From the NCBI GenBank assembly GCA_947646735.1, contig CANTFK010000994.1, positions 558,001 to 622,000 on the forward strand: a stretch of 64,000 nt of DNA, read 5' to 3'. Both the position numbers and the translations under genes were made by a program. Source of the stretch: Peronospora farinosa. Its lineage: Eukaryota; Oomycota; Peronosporomycetes; Peronosporales; Peronosporaceae. Positions 21,634 through 31,759 of the stretch are shown here, piece after piece. Under the pieces are notes generated by a model. That model had not been told where the DNA came from, did no database searches, and worked only from the letters and a program-made list of their open reading frames with translations. Each line of letters begins with the position of its first letter. The first letter of the stretch is position 1.

Positions 21634-24600
21634 GACCTCCTACCGCGCCATCATTGCACAAAGATGTACGTCTGGGAATACACAACGACAGGCCGAAACA
21701 GCGAAATCATGGCGGACTCAGTCCCCGGCCAGCGAAGCGCCAATCACTTTGGAGCAAGAAAGCAATATAATACATTGGACAATGCCGCTAGCAATATCGA
21801 GGATCAGCGGACGACAGCTGACTGCCAGAAGTATCGAAAGAACCAGGATGCAGGGGCATCATAAATGTGCGCGTCCGCTCATTTACGGGTTTCCATGGAG
21901 TGTGCCCGACTTTATCGCGAACAACAGGTACGATGTTCCTTAAAGAAACAACTCTTTCGTCGGTACAAAAGTTCAGGAACTGCACTGACAAGAACTCTCA
22001 GCACTCTCAGCGCGAGGTAGTGCGTAGCAGGCCGCAACTTTACAGTAGACGTCAACCAAACGTATGGGCTCATGAAAACGAGCTCACAGCCGTACCAAGC
22101 GTAGGTAGTTTATAAAGTGGCAGTGAAGCAACCGAATCTCTTCAAGACAAAGACAGCAGTTGCTTCAAGCATCAATGCTGCTGAGAAGTGAAAGAAACAC
22201 TCGAACACTTGCCTCTGCGCACAAACTTGCTGGTAGAAGGTTATATATACCAGTGACCAGGAGATTGATGGGAGCTTGAACGTTTACAAGGCTTCCCAGC
22301 ACACAGTGCAAGCAGATGGTCCAGATTTGTGCTCACACCGACGAGGCGGCCGCATACGCCGCAGTGTGGGAGCGACTTTGCACTCCCGAGAAGCTTTTAG
22401 ATAAACGGCTTGTGGATACAACGCAATCGTGGGACGTTTGGCAAGACCATTGACGGCAGCGTCAAGAAATTCAGGGGAATTAAGATGAAGCAACTTTGAG
22501 CTGCAAAGGGAGAGCCGAAAACGAAGATTCAAGATCTGAATGATGCTATGTCAATACGCAATGGTCAAACAACCCCAAAAGCCGTTTCCAAAGGTAGACT
22601 ACCTCATGGAACCACCGGACAAAACCAGCGATATGAGAACCAACCAGACATCCTGCAACCACTGAAGTTTCAGTCGACTCGTTTGCCTCTCTTAGACGTA
22701 ATCTCACCTCCAAGTCAAAACCTTTTACTACGGTCTCGTCCTGCACTTCCTACCATCTGCAGCTCCTATCAATGTCGTGCGCGAGTTTAGTCGCAATAAC
22801 AAATAGTCCACAGCGCTCGTATAGGGTACCCCAGAATATGCTCCTGTCGGCTACGGTGGATGTACCGTTCCGGGTACTTCCATTGACAGGCGTCGGTAGA
22901 TGCCGTTTGCCAACCGCTCGGAGTTAGCGAAGGAAGACATGTTTTCTTTTGCTACCTCTTGCTCCTAGGATGCACTTTCCTGCTTATGTACACTCGTGTT
23001 CCGCTGAATCCATAACGTTGTCTTGCAGACGGAGCAAGCTATCCACTATATCCGTTTCCAGGCCCAGCCCGGCCGGCAATGTCAAGTATGTGCTCGATAT
23101 CAGCCGATGACGGTGCCTGTTTATAACTGGGTGTTGATGTATCCCCAACATTTGTTCCCTCCGGCGCTGTCCAGAGAATCCTTCGTTGCTGGCGTTTGCA
23201 CTTCCCAATTCGCGCCTTCGAGCAACAACGGCCAAGAGACGAAGACCTTCAAAGAGCCGGTCAACCGGCTCCCTCCGACCAGGGCGGGAAGTCCCTCCAA
23301 CGGGAGGCCCAGGATAAGAGGGGGGAGGTTTTCCCTCTGCTGCGTGCGCTATGGGGGGCAAGCGCAGCGTGCGAACCGGAAGGGGAGCACCAACCCTGTT
23401 ACCCCCGGGGGGAGAGGATCGATGACCGCGGTTATCATTCCCTCTTTCCCCAATAGTTCCTGCTATTCTACGTCAGCCTTCAAGCCGCCGATTCGATCGC
23501 CGAGCGCGAATCTCGGTCCCACGAAGTGAACTTGCCAAGAACGTGAATTGATCGGCCCCGTCCAGGTGCATCAGCGGTCGATCGGGACTGATCGGTGTGG
23601 TGCCCGGCGCTTGTTGCGATCATTGAGCCACTGTTTACACCTCGGGCTGGATACCCGATTCCACGTGCCCTTTTCGGAGTGTCCCCCGTGACGCCCGACG
23701 TCTCGAGCCAGCAGATTGAGCCAGCGAGGCGAAGAATGACGAAGTCCTGGTAGAAGCACTCCAGATATCTTACCAATCTTTAATGTTTGAAATAGACGGT
23801 CTGTTCTTCTCTTCTGAAATAGACGGTCTGTTCTTCTCTCTCGTTGCTGGCGTTTGTACTCGACAGTGCCGGTCCAAAGTACGCTTGAATCTCTCGAACC
23901 TAATCCTCGTGCTTCAGCACATCTACGGTTGTCTGTCCACGATAGTCCATCCAAATACGCTTGCATTGCTCGAAACTGATCCTCGACTGCTGAATTTGCT
24001 CTCGTTCAGCATGTACCACTCCATGTCTTTTCCATAGTCCTGGCCTTCTCATCCTTGTTCTCATCCAGGTGCCATGCTTGCTGACCTATGTCGCTTGGAA
24101 AAAGATTCTTCTCACGTGTCAAATCCATTCTTTGTAGAGATTTTGGAGTCTTTGAGCTTAATCGTGCGTCGCATTTCGTGCAGTAGAGCGTCTACTTCTT
24201 TCTTTGATCAAGTAAAATGGCAGTATGTGATGCAGTAAAACATATCTTGCAGGATTTGTCTCCATGCTATCCTGTAGCTAAAAATGTCTACAAATCGCAG
24301 CACAATAGAGTACGTCAACCGATATCATAGGGTCTTTTCATGCACACCCCAGCGTTCATCTGCCAGAAACTGAATCAGTTGTCGTAAAAAAGCACCAGCA
24401 TCAGCACCCAGATGTCAGAGAGAATTGGTGCAGTATCAAGTCTGGCAGCAAACTACACGCAAATCCTTCTTCTCTTAATCTTCTCGATTTCTTTCTCTTA
24501 CCTCATTCCTCTTGAGTCGTGGTATTCTTTACATCTACGTACAATATGACCGTCTCGGTTTTACTTGATGCAGCAAATCCTTTTTGCTTGGTTCTGTCAA

Positions 24601-24724
24601 GCTCCCAGACGCTCTTCATCGTTTTCGTCCGATTGCGCGTCGTAGCCGTTGCGATCAGATCATAAAGATATTCTCCGACATGGTCAATTTCTACTTTTCG
24701 TTAGTGCCATTCCGTAGTGCCATT
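21634..24724. other. Long stretch without a recognisable gene
   Basis: Contains a GC-rich block (about 23200-23700) with overlapping ORFs on both strands, none matching a family I know. The phrase CGTTGCTGGCGTTTG occurs twice (about 23186 and 23847). The rest is AT-rich with short ORFs only. It may be decayed mobile DNA, but I cannot support that. Confidence 0.4.
23789..23842. repeat. Two-unit 27-bp tandem repeat
   Basis: GAAATAGACGGTCTGTTCTT followed by CTC-TCT occurs twice head to tail. No function is evident. Confidence 0.8.
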
Positions 24725-24735
24725 GCTCAATTTCC
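24725..24735 (+). promoter_or_regulatory. Oomycete initiator-type element
   Basis: GCTCAATTTCC fits the oomycete initiator/flanking pattern (GCTCATT-like core followed by a T/C-rich part). It lies 17 bases before the ATG at 24752, and downstream of all earlier in-frame start codons, so it favours that ATG as the real start. Confidence 0.45.
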
Positions 24736-24751
24736 GGTATTAAAGACAAGC

Positions 24752-25381
24752 ATGCGATCATGCTGCTTTCTTCTGTTTGTTGTGGTGCTCGTGGTCTTTC
24801 TTTTCTCTGTAGTGTTTGACACTTCCCTGGCAATGCCTCGCGAGATCAAATCTGTCGACGAACCGTTGAAAGGAGTCTCATCTACTGTTACACCAGTCGA
24901 TTACATCACCAACAGGTTACTGCGAGTAGACCTCGAAGCCGCTGGACTACTAGTAATGCCTGCTATAGATGGTGTAGCGGGTACGAAGCGATGGATGCCA
25001 TCGATCATCCAAGACATTTGGGTTCGTTTGAAGATGAAAGTTTTGGGTATTTTTCATGTCAAACCGGAGAATTTCAAGAAGATTATGCAAATTGACGAAA
25101 AGAAGTACAAGCAGTATTACGATAGGTACTTCTATCAGTACTACATCAAGCATCTCAACGCAAAATTACCCGAGAAGTATGTGGACGAAATCTGGAATGC
25201 AAGGTTAAAATACTGGCTCATAAAAGGATTGTCCGTACCGCAAGTTGCCGACAAATTGAAGGGCTCTAAGGGTGTTATGGCAGCTGGCAATACGCCGAGC
25301 TTTGATATAATTGGGCGATATAACAAGATGTGGGGTGAAGAACAGGTAAAATTGAGCAGTAAGCAATCAGGGGGAGGGTAG
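24752..25381 (+). CDS. RxLR-like secreted effector candidate
   Basis: A protein of 209 residues. Residues 6-22 form a strongly hydrophobic signal peptide core, with likely cleavage near residue 27. An RLLR motif follows at 55-58, within the usual distance for RxLR proteins, but no acidic EER follows it. The C-terminal 130 residues are helical, with Trp/Tyr/Leu placed as in WY- or LWY-type effector folds (IWVRLKMKVLGIF, then several Tyr and WLIKGLSVPQVADKLKG). Proteins of this class are secreted and act in plant cells. The open frame extends upstream, but the initiator-type element points to this ATG. No intron is needed. It sits alone at the edge of a repeat-rich block, typical for such genes. 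The precise target is unknown. Confidence 0.65.
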   Translation: MRSCCFLLFVVVLVVFLFSVVFDTSLAMPREIKSVDEPLKGVSSTVTPVDYITNRLLRVDLEAAGLLVMPAIDGVAGTKRWMPSIIQDIWVRLKMKVLGIFHVKPENFKKIMQIDEKKYKQYYDRYFYQYYIKHLNAKLPEKYVDEIWNARLKYWLIKGLSVPQVADKLKGSKGVMAAGNTPSFDIIGRYNKMWGEEQVKLSSKQSGGG

Positions 25382-25654
25382 ATAGGTACATGAAGAATGT
25401 GCCGCTAATATAGACTACATCAAGGTGTTTTGCTAGCTACTACCCGAATTTTCTTGCAAATAATGAGCATTTTGGTGCACGCACGCTCTGTATTTAAACG
25501 ATGCGGGACTGAGGTGCCTACAACGTGCTTTTAAGTCGTTTGTGTCTCCGTGTGTGCCATGTACGCATAGCTTGCTATGCGTGCGTGTTTATGTGTGGAT
25601 TGAGGCGGTCGTTCGGGATGGGCACTCATTGGTGTATCAAGTTACTTACTTACG

Positions 25655-25800
25655 GTATGGCAGGCACTTCCTCAGCTTCACACTTGGCTGCATCGACTGA
25701 GACCGCTGCAACGTTTGACGAGAGCGATGTTGCATGTATCCAAAACTCCTACATCGGCGGTGTGACTCAGGCAAATTATGCGTCGCTTAAGAGTTCAGTA
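25655..25800 (+). pseudogene. GH30 glucosylceramidase N-terminal fragment
   Basis: The translation GTSSASHLAASTETAATFDE and the following SDVACIQNSYIGG closely match the membrane-anchor/early lumenal region of the intact gene at 29374-31398. Similarity stops after about 50 codons. It is on the plus strand, opposite to the intact copies, so it is a displaced, inverted relic of a gene duplication. Confidence 0.75.
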
Positions 25801-26043
25801 GATCGAAGCCGCGCTCAATACGGACGAAGAAAGTCAATGATACGATCGAAGGGCATGAACAATATTAAGGTAGACAAGGTTTCAAAAAACATGATTGTCT
25901 GATTCAAGTAGTACACGCTAGAAGCTTGACGCTAACTTCTAGCAATCAACCAGTTAAAACACAGCTATTTATATGTAACGTAAAGCTAATACGCAAGGTC
26001 ATTCATTTGAGGTACGAATCCCCGTGTGACTGACAGCTTGGCA

Positions 26044-26981
26044 ATGGCAGAAGAAAAGACGTTGATCGCGTCGGAGCCGCCTACATTCGAGGCGTTGTTC
26101 ACGCATTGGGCTCGTTGTGTAGAGATAACCATTGGCGGATCACGAGTAATCTCGGTGGAGCAAGATCCGGACACTTTTGTTCTCGGAACGACCGTCTGGG
26201 ACAGCAGCAAGACGCTGTTCAAGTTTATCGAGACGATACCTGAGAGATTCCAGCGCTTTATGTCCATCTGTGAGCTCGGAGCTGGCTGTGGAGGACTTGC
26301 CGGCATTGCCAGTGCAATTGTCACAAGTGGAGTCGCAGATGTGGTACTTACGGATATTGGACCGGTGCTTCCGTGGCTCAGACGCAATGTGAGAGAAAAC
26401 CTGACGGACAAGGAGCTACAGCACGTTCGCGTCAAGCAACACGCTTGGTAAGATGACAAAACGTTGGTTTGCAAGTACTTTAGAGCTTTGCAATGAGATT
26501 TGTATACATTTTGTTGCGTAGGGGAACGCCAGTGACGAATCTCAAGGCACCGTTCGATTGCATTCTGTGTGCAGATGTAGTGTACGAGAAGGCGTGTGTA
26601 AAGCCGTTGGTGCAGTCGTTGCTAGCGTTGTCACATCGGAAAACGGTCATTTTCTTGGCTAATGAGCGTCGAGCACCGGAAGTCCGAGATGAGTTCATGC
26701 GCCAGTTGGATACGTACTTTCAATGGAAGGAAGTGCCGAGAGCAGAGTTGGATGCTGATTATCTAAAAGACACGATTGAAGTGTTTGAGATGAAACCAAA
26801 GAAGCGCAAGGTGCCACTGGAAATGCAGATTGTGGTGCCTGCGAATTATAGTGCGAATGAGCAGGAGCATTACTCGTTCGACAATGGAGCTGGAAAGGAG
26901 GTGGTTCCGTGCGACAGCGATATCTGGAATGATCTGTTGCGAGACTTGTCGATTGTTCCTGCAGATAGAAAGAGATGCTGA
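26044..26981 (+). CDS. METTL21/EFM6-like protein lysine methyltransferase
   Basis: Two exons, 26044-26447 and 26522-26981, encode 287 residues. The 74-bp intron has a GTAAGA donor and GCGTAG acceptor, phase 2. The seven-beta-strand methyltransferase fold is seen in the SAM-binding ELGAGCGGLAG, the acidic loop VVLTDIGPVLPWLRRNV and CADVVYEKACVKPL, which suits the METTL21 family of lysine methyltransferases acting on elongation factors or chaperones. The start is the ATG of MAEEKT; an upstream GTG in frame is unlikely. It converges with the GH30 gene, whose end lies 130 bp away. The exact substrate is unknown. Confidence 0.83.
26448..26521 (+). other. Intron of the lysine methyltransferase-like gene
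   Basis: GTAAGA...TTGCGTAG, 74 bp. Removing it joins QHAW to GTPVTN in one frame. Confidence 0.85.
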
Positions 26982-27113
26982 CGTCTACGATTGCAGCAAC
27001 AATCATTAGTGCGCAATTATTTTTATTCTTTGCTTGCGTCACTGTCTTTACCACTGCACATCCGCTTTTGCCTATAATTTCTTATAAATGCATCACCATA
27101 GCGCGGCGTCTTC

Positions 27114-29144
27114 TTATTCCCAGGTAAACGTCCGAATGGCTCCATGCGGCACCGTCGTCTCAAGCGCAACGCCGCCAACCTGCAGCTCGAAATTGGCTGG
27201 CTCTGTGTTTTCATTCATCACCACAAGCACTTTGCGGTTCTCCGGAGTCACGAAGGCAGTAGCCTGAACGAAAGCATAACCGGCAGTCACGCACTGGTCT
27301 GTCGTCGACGCGTATGAGCGCATGGTGCCGTCTTCAGCGTCAAACCTCCACTGCTGGTGCGGTACCACCTCTTTCTCACAAATATCAGTGCTAATCCGCA
27401 CACCATTCTGTGTCGAACCGTGGTTCAAAGAAATGCAGTAGTCTCCCATACGAATGCGGCCATTTTCAATCTCATATGTCCAGTGCTGCTGAGTGTACCT
27501 GCAATCTACCAACAGACCTTGATGTCCTTGCCACGGAATCTCCTTTAGATCAATGCAAAACCCGGTGCCAGTGACTTCCAGTTTCCCATCATCCGTTGGA
27601 CGCCATTTTTGGCGCGAGCTGCCGTCGCAAGCTGCCAACATCGACGGGTAGTCAACGTACAATTGCGGGTCACCAGGTTTCGCAAACTTTGTTGCTACGG
27701 TTGTCTTAACACGGTGCGAACCTACAGGAATGTACTTGGAAAAGTGCTGGATAAAATAGTACATGGGCTGAATATAAAAGTCCGTTTCATCCTCCGTCAT
27801 AATGAGAGGGGCGTCACAAAAGTTTGCCAAATGGTTAGGTCCTCCCTTGCTGTCAAGTATCAAATTCCAATCGACCCAACCAGCCACGTAGTTATTTAGA
27901 TCCGTCATAATGTCGTGTCCGTAACGTTGCGCACGGAACCACGCGAGATCACCATAACCTACATCAGGACAATTGCAGCTCTCTGTAGCCAGCATGAAGC
28001 GGTTTTGGTCCACAAAGTGGGTATCATTCAGGCGTTCATGGTACTCGACACCATCCATGTAGCGTTCATTATCGTACCAATGGAAAGCCATACCATCTAC
28101 ATATTGTGCTGCTGTAGGGTGATTATAGATCTCTTCTGCCCATTGACGGACACTACCACGATTATGGTCAAAGATCATGAGCTTGAGCTCAGGATGATCA
28201 CGTTTTAGCATCGGGCCTAGATACTTTCCTATAAATTCAGCTTGATATTCAGCCGTGTACATACACGACTCCCAAGGCACTTCCGCTTGTGGTTCATTTT
28301 GTGGCGTTAGTCCCCAGAATGAGATATCATGTTTTTTATAAGCTGTAATGAACTTTGAAAAGTACAATGCCCATGTCGCCCGAACATCATCTTTTAAGCC
28401 AATGGGTTTTGCTGAATTCAGCATACTCGATGTATAATGAAGCGTCTCCCGTTTCATCCAAGCTGGAGGACTCCATGGAGCCAAGAACAATTTGAGATTT
28501 GGCTGACGTTTCAGTGCACGTTTAATGAATGGAATCAGCACTTGTTGGTCGTGTTTCACGTCGTTATCAAAGTGAATGAGGTGCATGTCATTGATGACAT
28601 TATCATAGTTGTATGAAGCAGTTGAAAAGTCTGAAGATCCCATGGGAACACGTCCAAAAGTGTATCCACTGCCTTTTTCCTGGTCAAAATAGAGCGTCAA
28701 GACCTCCTCTTGCTTTGCTAGTGATAGCTTTTGAAATTGCAAGGCTGCTGCTTCCGTGAAAGCTCCTCCAAAGCCCAAGATGGTTTGAAATTGCGTGTCT
28801 ACATCCACAATAATGGTGGACGCAGCATTCCTCTGTGCTTTGTGTGTCCACTGGAGGCCTGTGATGGGCTCCATCATGTAAGTCACATTGTTTGTGTATG
28901 AGCTTTGAGCGCACAAGAGCGTCGAGTTTATAGCAGGAGCAGCAGCTATGTGAGATGTCGTCGCAATAGGCGACACGATGCGCTCTCCTGAGAGGCTAAA
29001 GACCGCTACAACGGCGCATAGACCAAAGATACTAAGGCCAATGACACTCCACTTGATCAAGGCGCGACGTCGTGCAGCGCGTGCGCTCAAACGCTCGTCG
29101 CTGGCCAAGAAACTCGTGCCATAGACCGTCGGCTCGGATGTCAT
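27114..29144 (-). CDS. GH30 glucosylceramidase with inserted lectin-like domain, copy 1
   Basis: 676 residues in one exon. An N-terminal basic cytoplasmic tail is followed by a transmembrane anchor at 32-52, making a type II membrane protein with the enzyme outside or in the lumen. The GH30 barrel (about 105-480) shows LAPWSPPAWMKR, the acid/base Glu284 in LTPQNEP and the nucleophile Glu388 in LATESC. Residues ~497-620 form a ricin-B-type beta-trefoil-like segment (CDGSSRQKW, CRYTQQHWTYE, HQQWRFD). The last 50 residues return to the GH30 C-terminal sheet (NRKVLVVMNENTEPANFELQ). The family hydrolyses glucosylceramide to glucose and ceramide. It is a tandem duplicate of the next gene, 229 bp away. 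Confidence 0.92.
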   Translation of the reverse strand: MTSEPTVYGTSFLASDERLSARAARRRALIKWSVIGLSIFGLCAVVAVFSLSGERIVSPIATTSHIAAAPAINSTLLCAQSSYTNNVTYMMEPITGLQWTHKAQRNAASTIIVDVDTQFQTILGFGGAFTEAAALQFQKLSLAKQEEVLTLYFDQEKGSGYTFGRVPMGSSDFSTASYNYDNVINDMHLIHFDNDVKHDQQVLIPFIKRALKRQPNLKLFLAPWSPPAWMKRETLHYTSSMLNSAKPIGLKDDVRATWALYFSKFITAYKKHDISFWGLTPQNEPQAEVPWESCMYTAEYQAEFIGKYLGPMLKRDHPELKLMIFDHNRGSVRQWAEEIYNHPTAAQYVDGMAFHWYDNERYMDGVEYHERLNDTHFVDQNRFMLATESCNCPDVGYGDLAWFRAQRYGHDIMTDLNNYVAGWVDWNLILDSKGGPNHLANFCDAPLIMTEDETDFYIQPMYYFIQHFSKYIPVGSHRVKTTVATKFAKPGDPQLYVDYPSMLAACDGSSRQKWRPTDDGKLEVTGTGFCIDLKEIPWQGHQGLLVDCRYTQQHWTYEIENGRIRMGDYCISLNHGSTQNGVRISTDICEKEVVPHQQWRFDAEDGTMRSYASTTDQCVTAGYAFVQATAFVTPENRKVLVVMNENTEPANFELQVGGVALETTVPHGAIRTFTWE

Positions 29145-29373
29145 CGCTACTTGGACACTTTAAAACTGGTGGAGGGGAGGGTTGACATGCTTTTTGGTTG
29201 ATTGATTGACGAGATAATAGATATAGAACACCGAATGTACAATTCTGATTTCATTATAATTGGTTGGCATCGGACCAAACAACCTGTCAAAGCTTATAGC
29301 AAGGATACTTCCAGCTTGTTTAATCGTTTAAACTACGTTTGATGCGCTTATTTCGATTGTAACCGCCGTGGCT

Positions 29374-31398
29374 TTACTCCCATATGTAAGTGCGAATAGC
29401 TCCCGGTAAAATCGTCGTATCGAGCATTGCATCACCAACCTGCACCTGGAAATCAGCTGGTTCCGTATTTTCGTTCAACACAACCAGCACCTTGCGGTTC
29501 TCGGGTGTTACGAACGCAATAGCCTGTACGAACGCATAACCCGTCGTCATGCACTGGTCACCCGTCGACGCGTGAGAGCGCATAGTGCCATCCTCCCCGT
29601 TGAACGTCCACTGTTGGTACGGCACCGCCTGATCTTGGCACTTGTCTGCAGTCACACGAACGCCGTCTTCAGTTGAACCACGGCTTAGTGATAGACAAAA
29701 GTCGTCAATGCGGATGCGCTGTGTGTCTTTTTCGAACGTCCACGATTGCTGCGTGTACTGGCACTCTACAAGTCGAATCTCCTGTCCTTTGCCTTGGATT
29801 GGTACCATGTTCACACAGAATGGCGTGCTAGTGACTTGCATCTTGCCATCGTCGGTTCTGTGAATCATTTGGCGGGAGCTTCCGTCGCACGCGTCGAGAG
29901 ACAGCTGGTAGTCTACATACAATTGTGCATCACCAGGTTTCTCAAAGTGGGCAGCAACTTGCACCTTTACACGGCGTGAGCCGACCGGGATGAACTTAGA
30001 GAAGTGCTGAATGAAGTAAAACATGGGCTGAATGTTGAAATCGTTTCCGTCCTTAGTCAAAATTATAGGAGCGTCGCAGAGGTTGCCCTTATGGTTGGGA
30101 CCACCGGTGTGATCAAGCAGCAAGTTCCAGTCAACCCAACCAACCACGTGGTTATTCAGGTCGTTCAAAATGTCGTGACCGTAGCGGAGAGCACGAAACC
30201 ACGCGTCCTTGCCGAATGCCACGCCCGGGCAATTGCAGCTTTCAGAAGCCAGCATGAAGCGGTTTTGATCGACAAAGTGAGTCTCCTTTAGATGCTCGGG
30301 GTACTCTACTCCGTCCATATAACGTTCACCGCCATCCTGGTACCAGTGAAAGGCCATGCCGCCAACGTACTTACTTGCGGTCGGGTGGTTGTAGATCACC
30401 TCTGCCCAGTGGAGCACGTTGTTACGGTTATGGTCAAACACCATGATAGTGAGACCAGGGTGATCACGCTCCAGTACGGGGCCTAAAAACTCTCCGATGA
30501 ATTCAGCTTCATACTCCGGGTCGAATGCGCATGCTTCCCATGGCGCAGCAAACTCGGGCTCATTCTGCGGCGTAAGACCCCAGAACGGAATCCCATGGCT
30601 CTTGTAGGCAGTGATAAACTTGGAAAAGTACAGGGCCCACGGTGCACGCATGTCGTCTCGGAGTCCCACCGGCTTCACCGACCCCAGCATACTAGGGATG
30701 TAATCGGGGCCTGGCCGCTTCATCCAAGCCGGCGGGCTCCAAGGCGCCAAGAACAATTTCATGTCTGGTCGAAGTTTCAACGCACGCTTGATGAACGGGA
30801 TCATTGTCTCCGTGTCGTGGGTCACGTTCACATCAAATTCCAGTAGATCGATGTCGTTCACCTTCTCGGCAAAGTTGTACGACTCCGGCGAGAAATCGCA
30901 CGACCCCATCGGCACACGGCCAAAGCTGTACGCACTACCCTGCTCTTTATCAAAGTAGAGCTTTAGTACCTCCTCTTGTTTCTCATGTGGAAGCCTCTGG
31001 AACTGCAATGACGCTGCCTCCGTAAAGGCTCCTCCAAAACCGTAGATCTCCTGGAACTGAGTCTTTACGTCCACAGCAATGAAGGACTTGGTGTTCTTTA
31101 CACTCCCGTGCTTCCACTTGAGCCCGTGAATTGGCTCCATCATGGTAGTCATACCGCCGATATAGGAGCTTTGGTAACATGCAACGTCGCCCTCGTCGAA
31201 CATTGCAGCGGCCTTAATCGACGCTGCCAAGTGTGAAGTTGAGGAAGTGCCTGCTACACCGAGAGCAAGTAAACCAATGGATGCACCAATGAGTCCCCAC
31301 TTGATCCACTTGCGTCGAGTTGAAGAGCGTGCACTGAATTGCTCATTACTTGCAAGAGAACTTGTACCGTAGGCGGTCGGCTCCGAGATCAATGTCAT
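29374..31398 (-). CDS. GH30 glucosylceramidase with inserted lectin-like domain, copy 2
   Basis: 674 residues in one exon with the same plan as the neighbouring copy: short tail, membrane anchor at about 32-51, GH30 barrel with LAPWSPPAWMKR, acid/base Glu280 (LTPQNEP) and nucleophile Glu386 (LASESC), an inserted ricin-B-like segment with CDGSSRQ and QQW motifs, and the closing GH30 sheet ending RTYIWE. All catalytic residues are present. The two copies differ most in the N-terminal tail and stalk. The fragment at 25655 resembles this copy more than copy 1. Confidence 0.92.
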   Translation of the reverse strand: MTLISEPTAYGTSSLASNEQFSARSSTRRKWIKWGLIGASIGLLALGVAGTSSTSHLAASIKAAAMFDEGDVACYQSSYIGGMTTMMEPIHGLKWKHGSVKNTKSFIAVDVKTQFQEIYGFGGAFTEAASLQFQRLPHEKQEEVLKLYFDKEQGSAYSFGRVPMGSCDFSPESYNFAEKVNDIDLLEFDVNVTHDTETMIPFIKRALKLRPDMKLFLAPWSPPAWMKRPGPDYIPSMLGSVKPVGLRDDMRAPWALYFSKFITAYKSHGIPFWGLTPQNEPEFAAPWEACAFDPEYEAEFIGEFLGPVLERDHPGLTIMVFDHNRNNVLHWAEVIYNHPTASKYVGGMAFHWYQDGGERYMDGVEYPEHLKETHFVDQNRFMLASESCNCPGVAFGKDAWFRALRYGHDILNDLNNHVVGWVDWNLLLDHTGGPNHKGNLCDAPIILTKDGNDFNIQPMFYFIQHFSKFIPVGSRRVKVQVAAHFEKPGDAQLYVDYQLSLDACDGSSRQMIHRTDDGKMQVTSTPFCVNMVPIQGKGQEIRLVECQYTQQSWTFEKDTQRIRIDDFCLSLSRGSTEDGVRVTADKCQDQAVPYQQWTFNGEDGTMRSHASTGDQCMTTGYAFVQAIAFVTPENRKVLVVLNENTEPADFQVQVGDAMLDTTILPGAIRTYIWE

Positions 31399-31759
31399 CT
31401 TGTCGTACTTTTTCTTTCACCGTTTGTCAAGCAGGAAGCAAATTCGATTCTGAAGCAAGAGGGATGCGAAAGATCGCCATTTTTATGTTGCGTTAAAGTT
31501 GCGCGAAAAGCGCGCTAAGCGTTGCCCATTTTTGGATACGCTGTGATATTCTGAAATATTTTAGGCACGTTCTTGCCATATTCTTAGCATTCTTTTTACG
31601 GTAATTTCTAAATTGAAAAGGGTGATACAATAACGCTAGCCCAAGCAGAATGCGATGGTAGTGTCATATGGCCAACTTGGATGTTGTAAATGTTAAAAGT
31701 GCAAGATCTCACCTTCTAACGGTAAAATGGTGCCTCTATGTGTATTGATCACTCATCAT
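31399..31759. other. Upstream region of GH30 copy 2
   Basis: AT-rich intergenic DNA that should hold the promoter of the gene at 31398. I see no clear initiator motif. Confidence 0.5.

Noticed and set aside
22284..22746. Minus-strand frames that faintly recall retroelement fragments
   Set aside because: No catalytic or zinc motif could be found, so no call was made.
25525..25902. Complete small gene of 125 codons
   Set aside because: Only its middle matches the GH30 N-terminus; the flanking codons look random and no ATG context or promoter supports it.
27114..31398. Ricin-like toxin gene
   Set aside because: Only the carbohydrate-binding trefoil fold is present, inserted in a glucosylceramidase; there is no toxic N-glycosidase domain.
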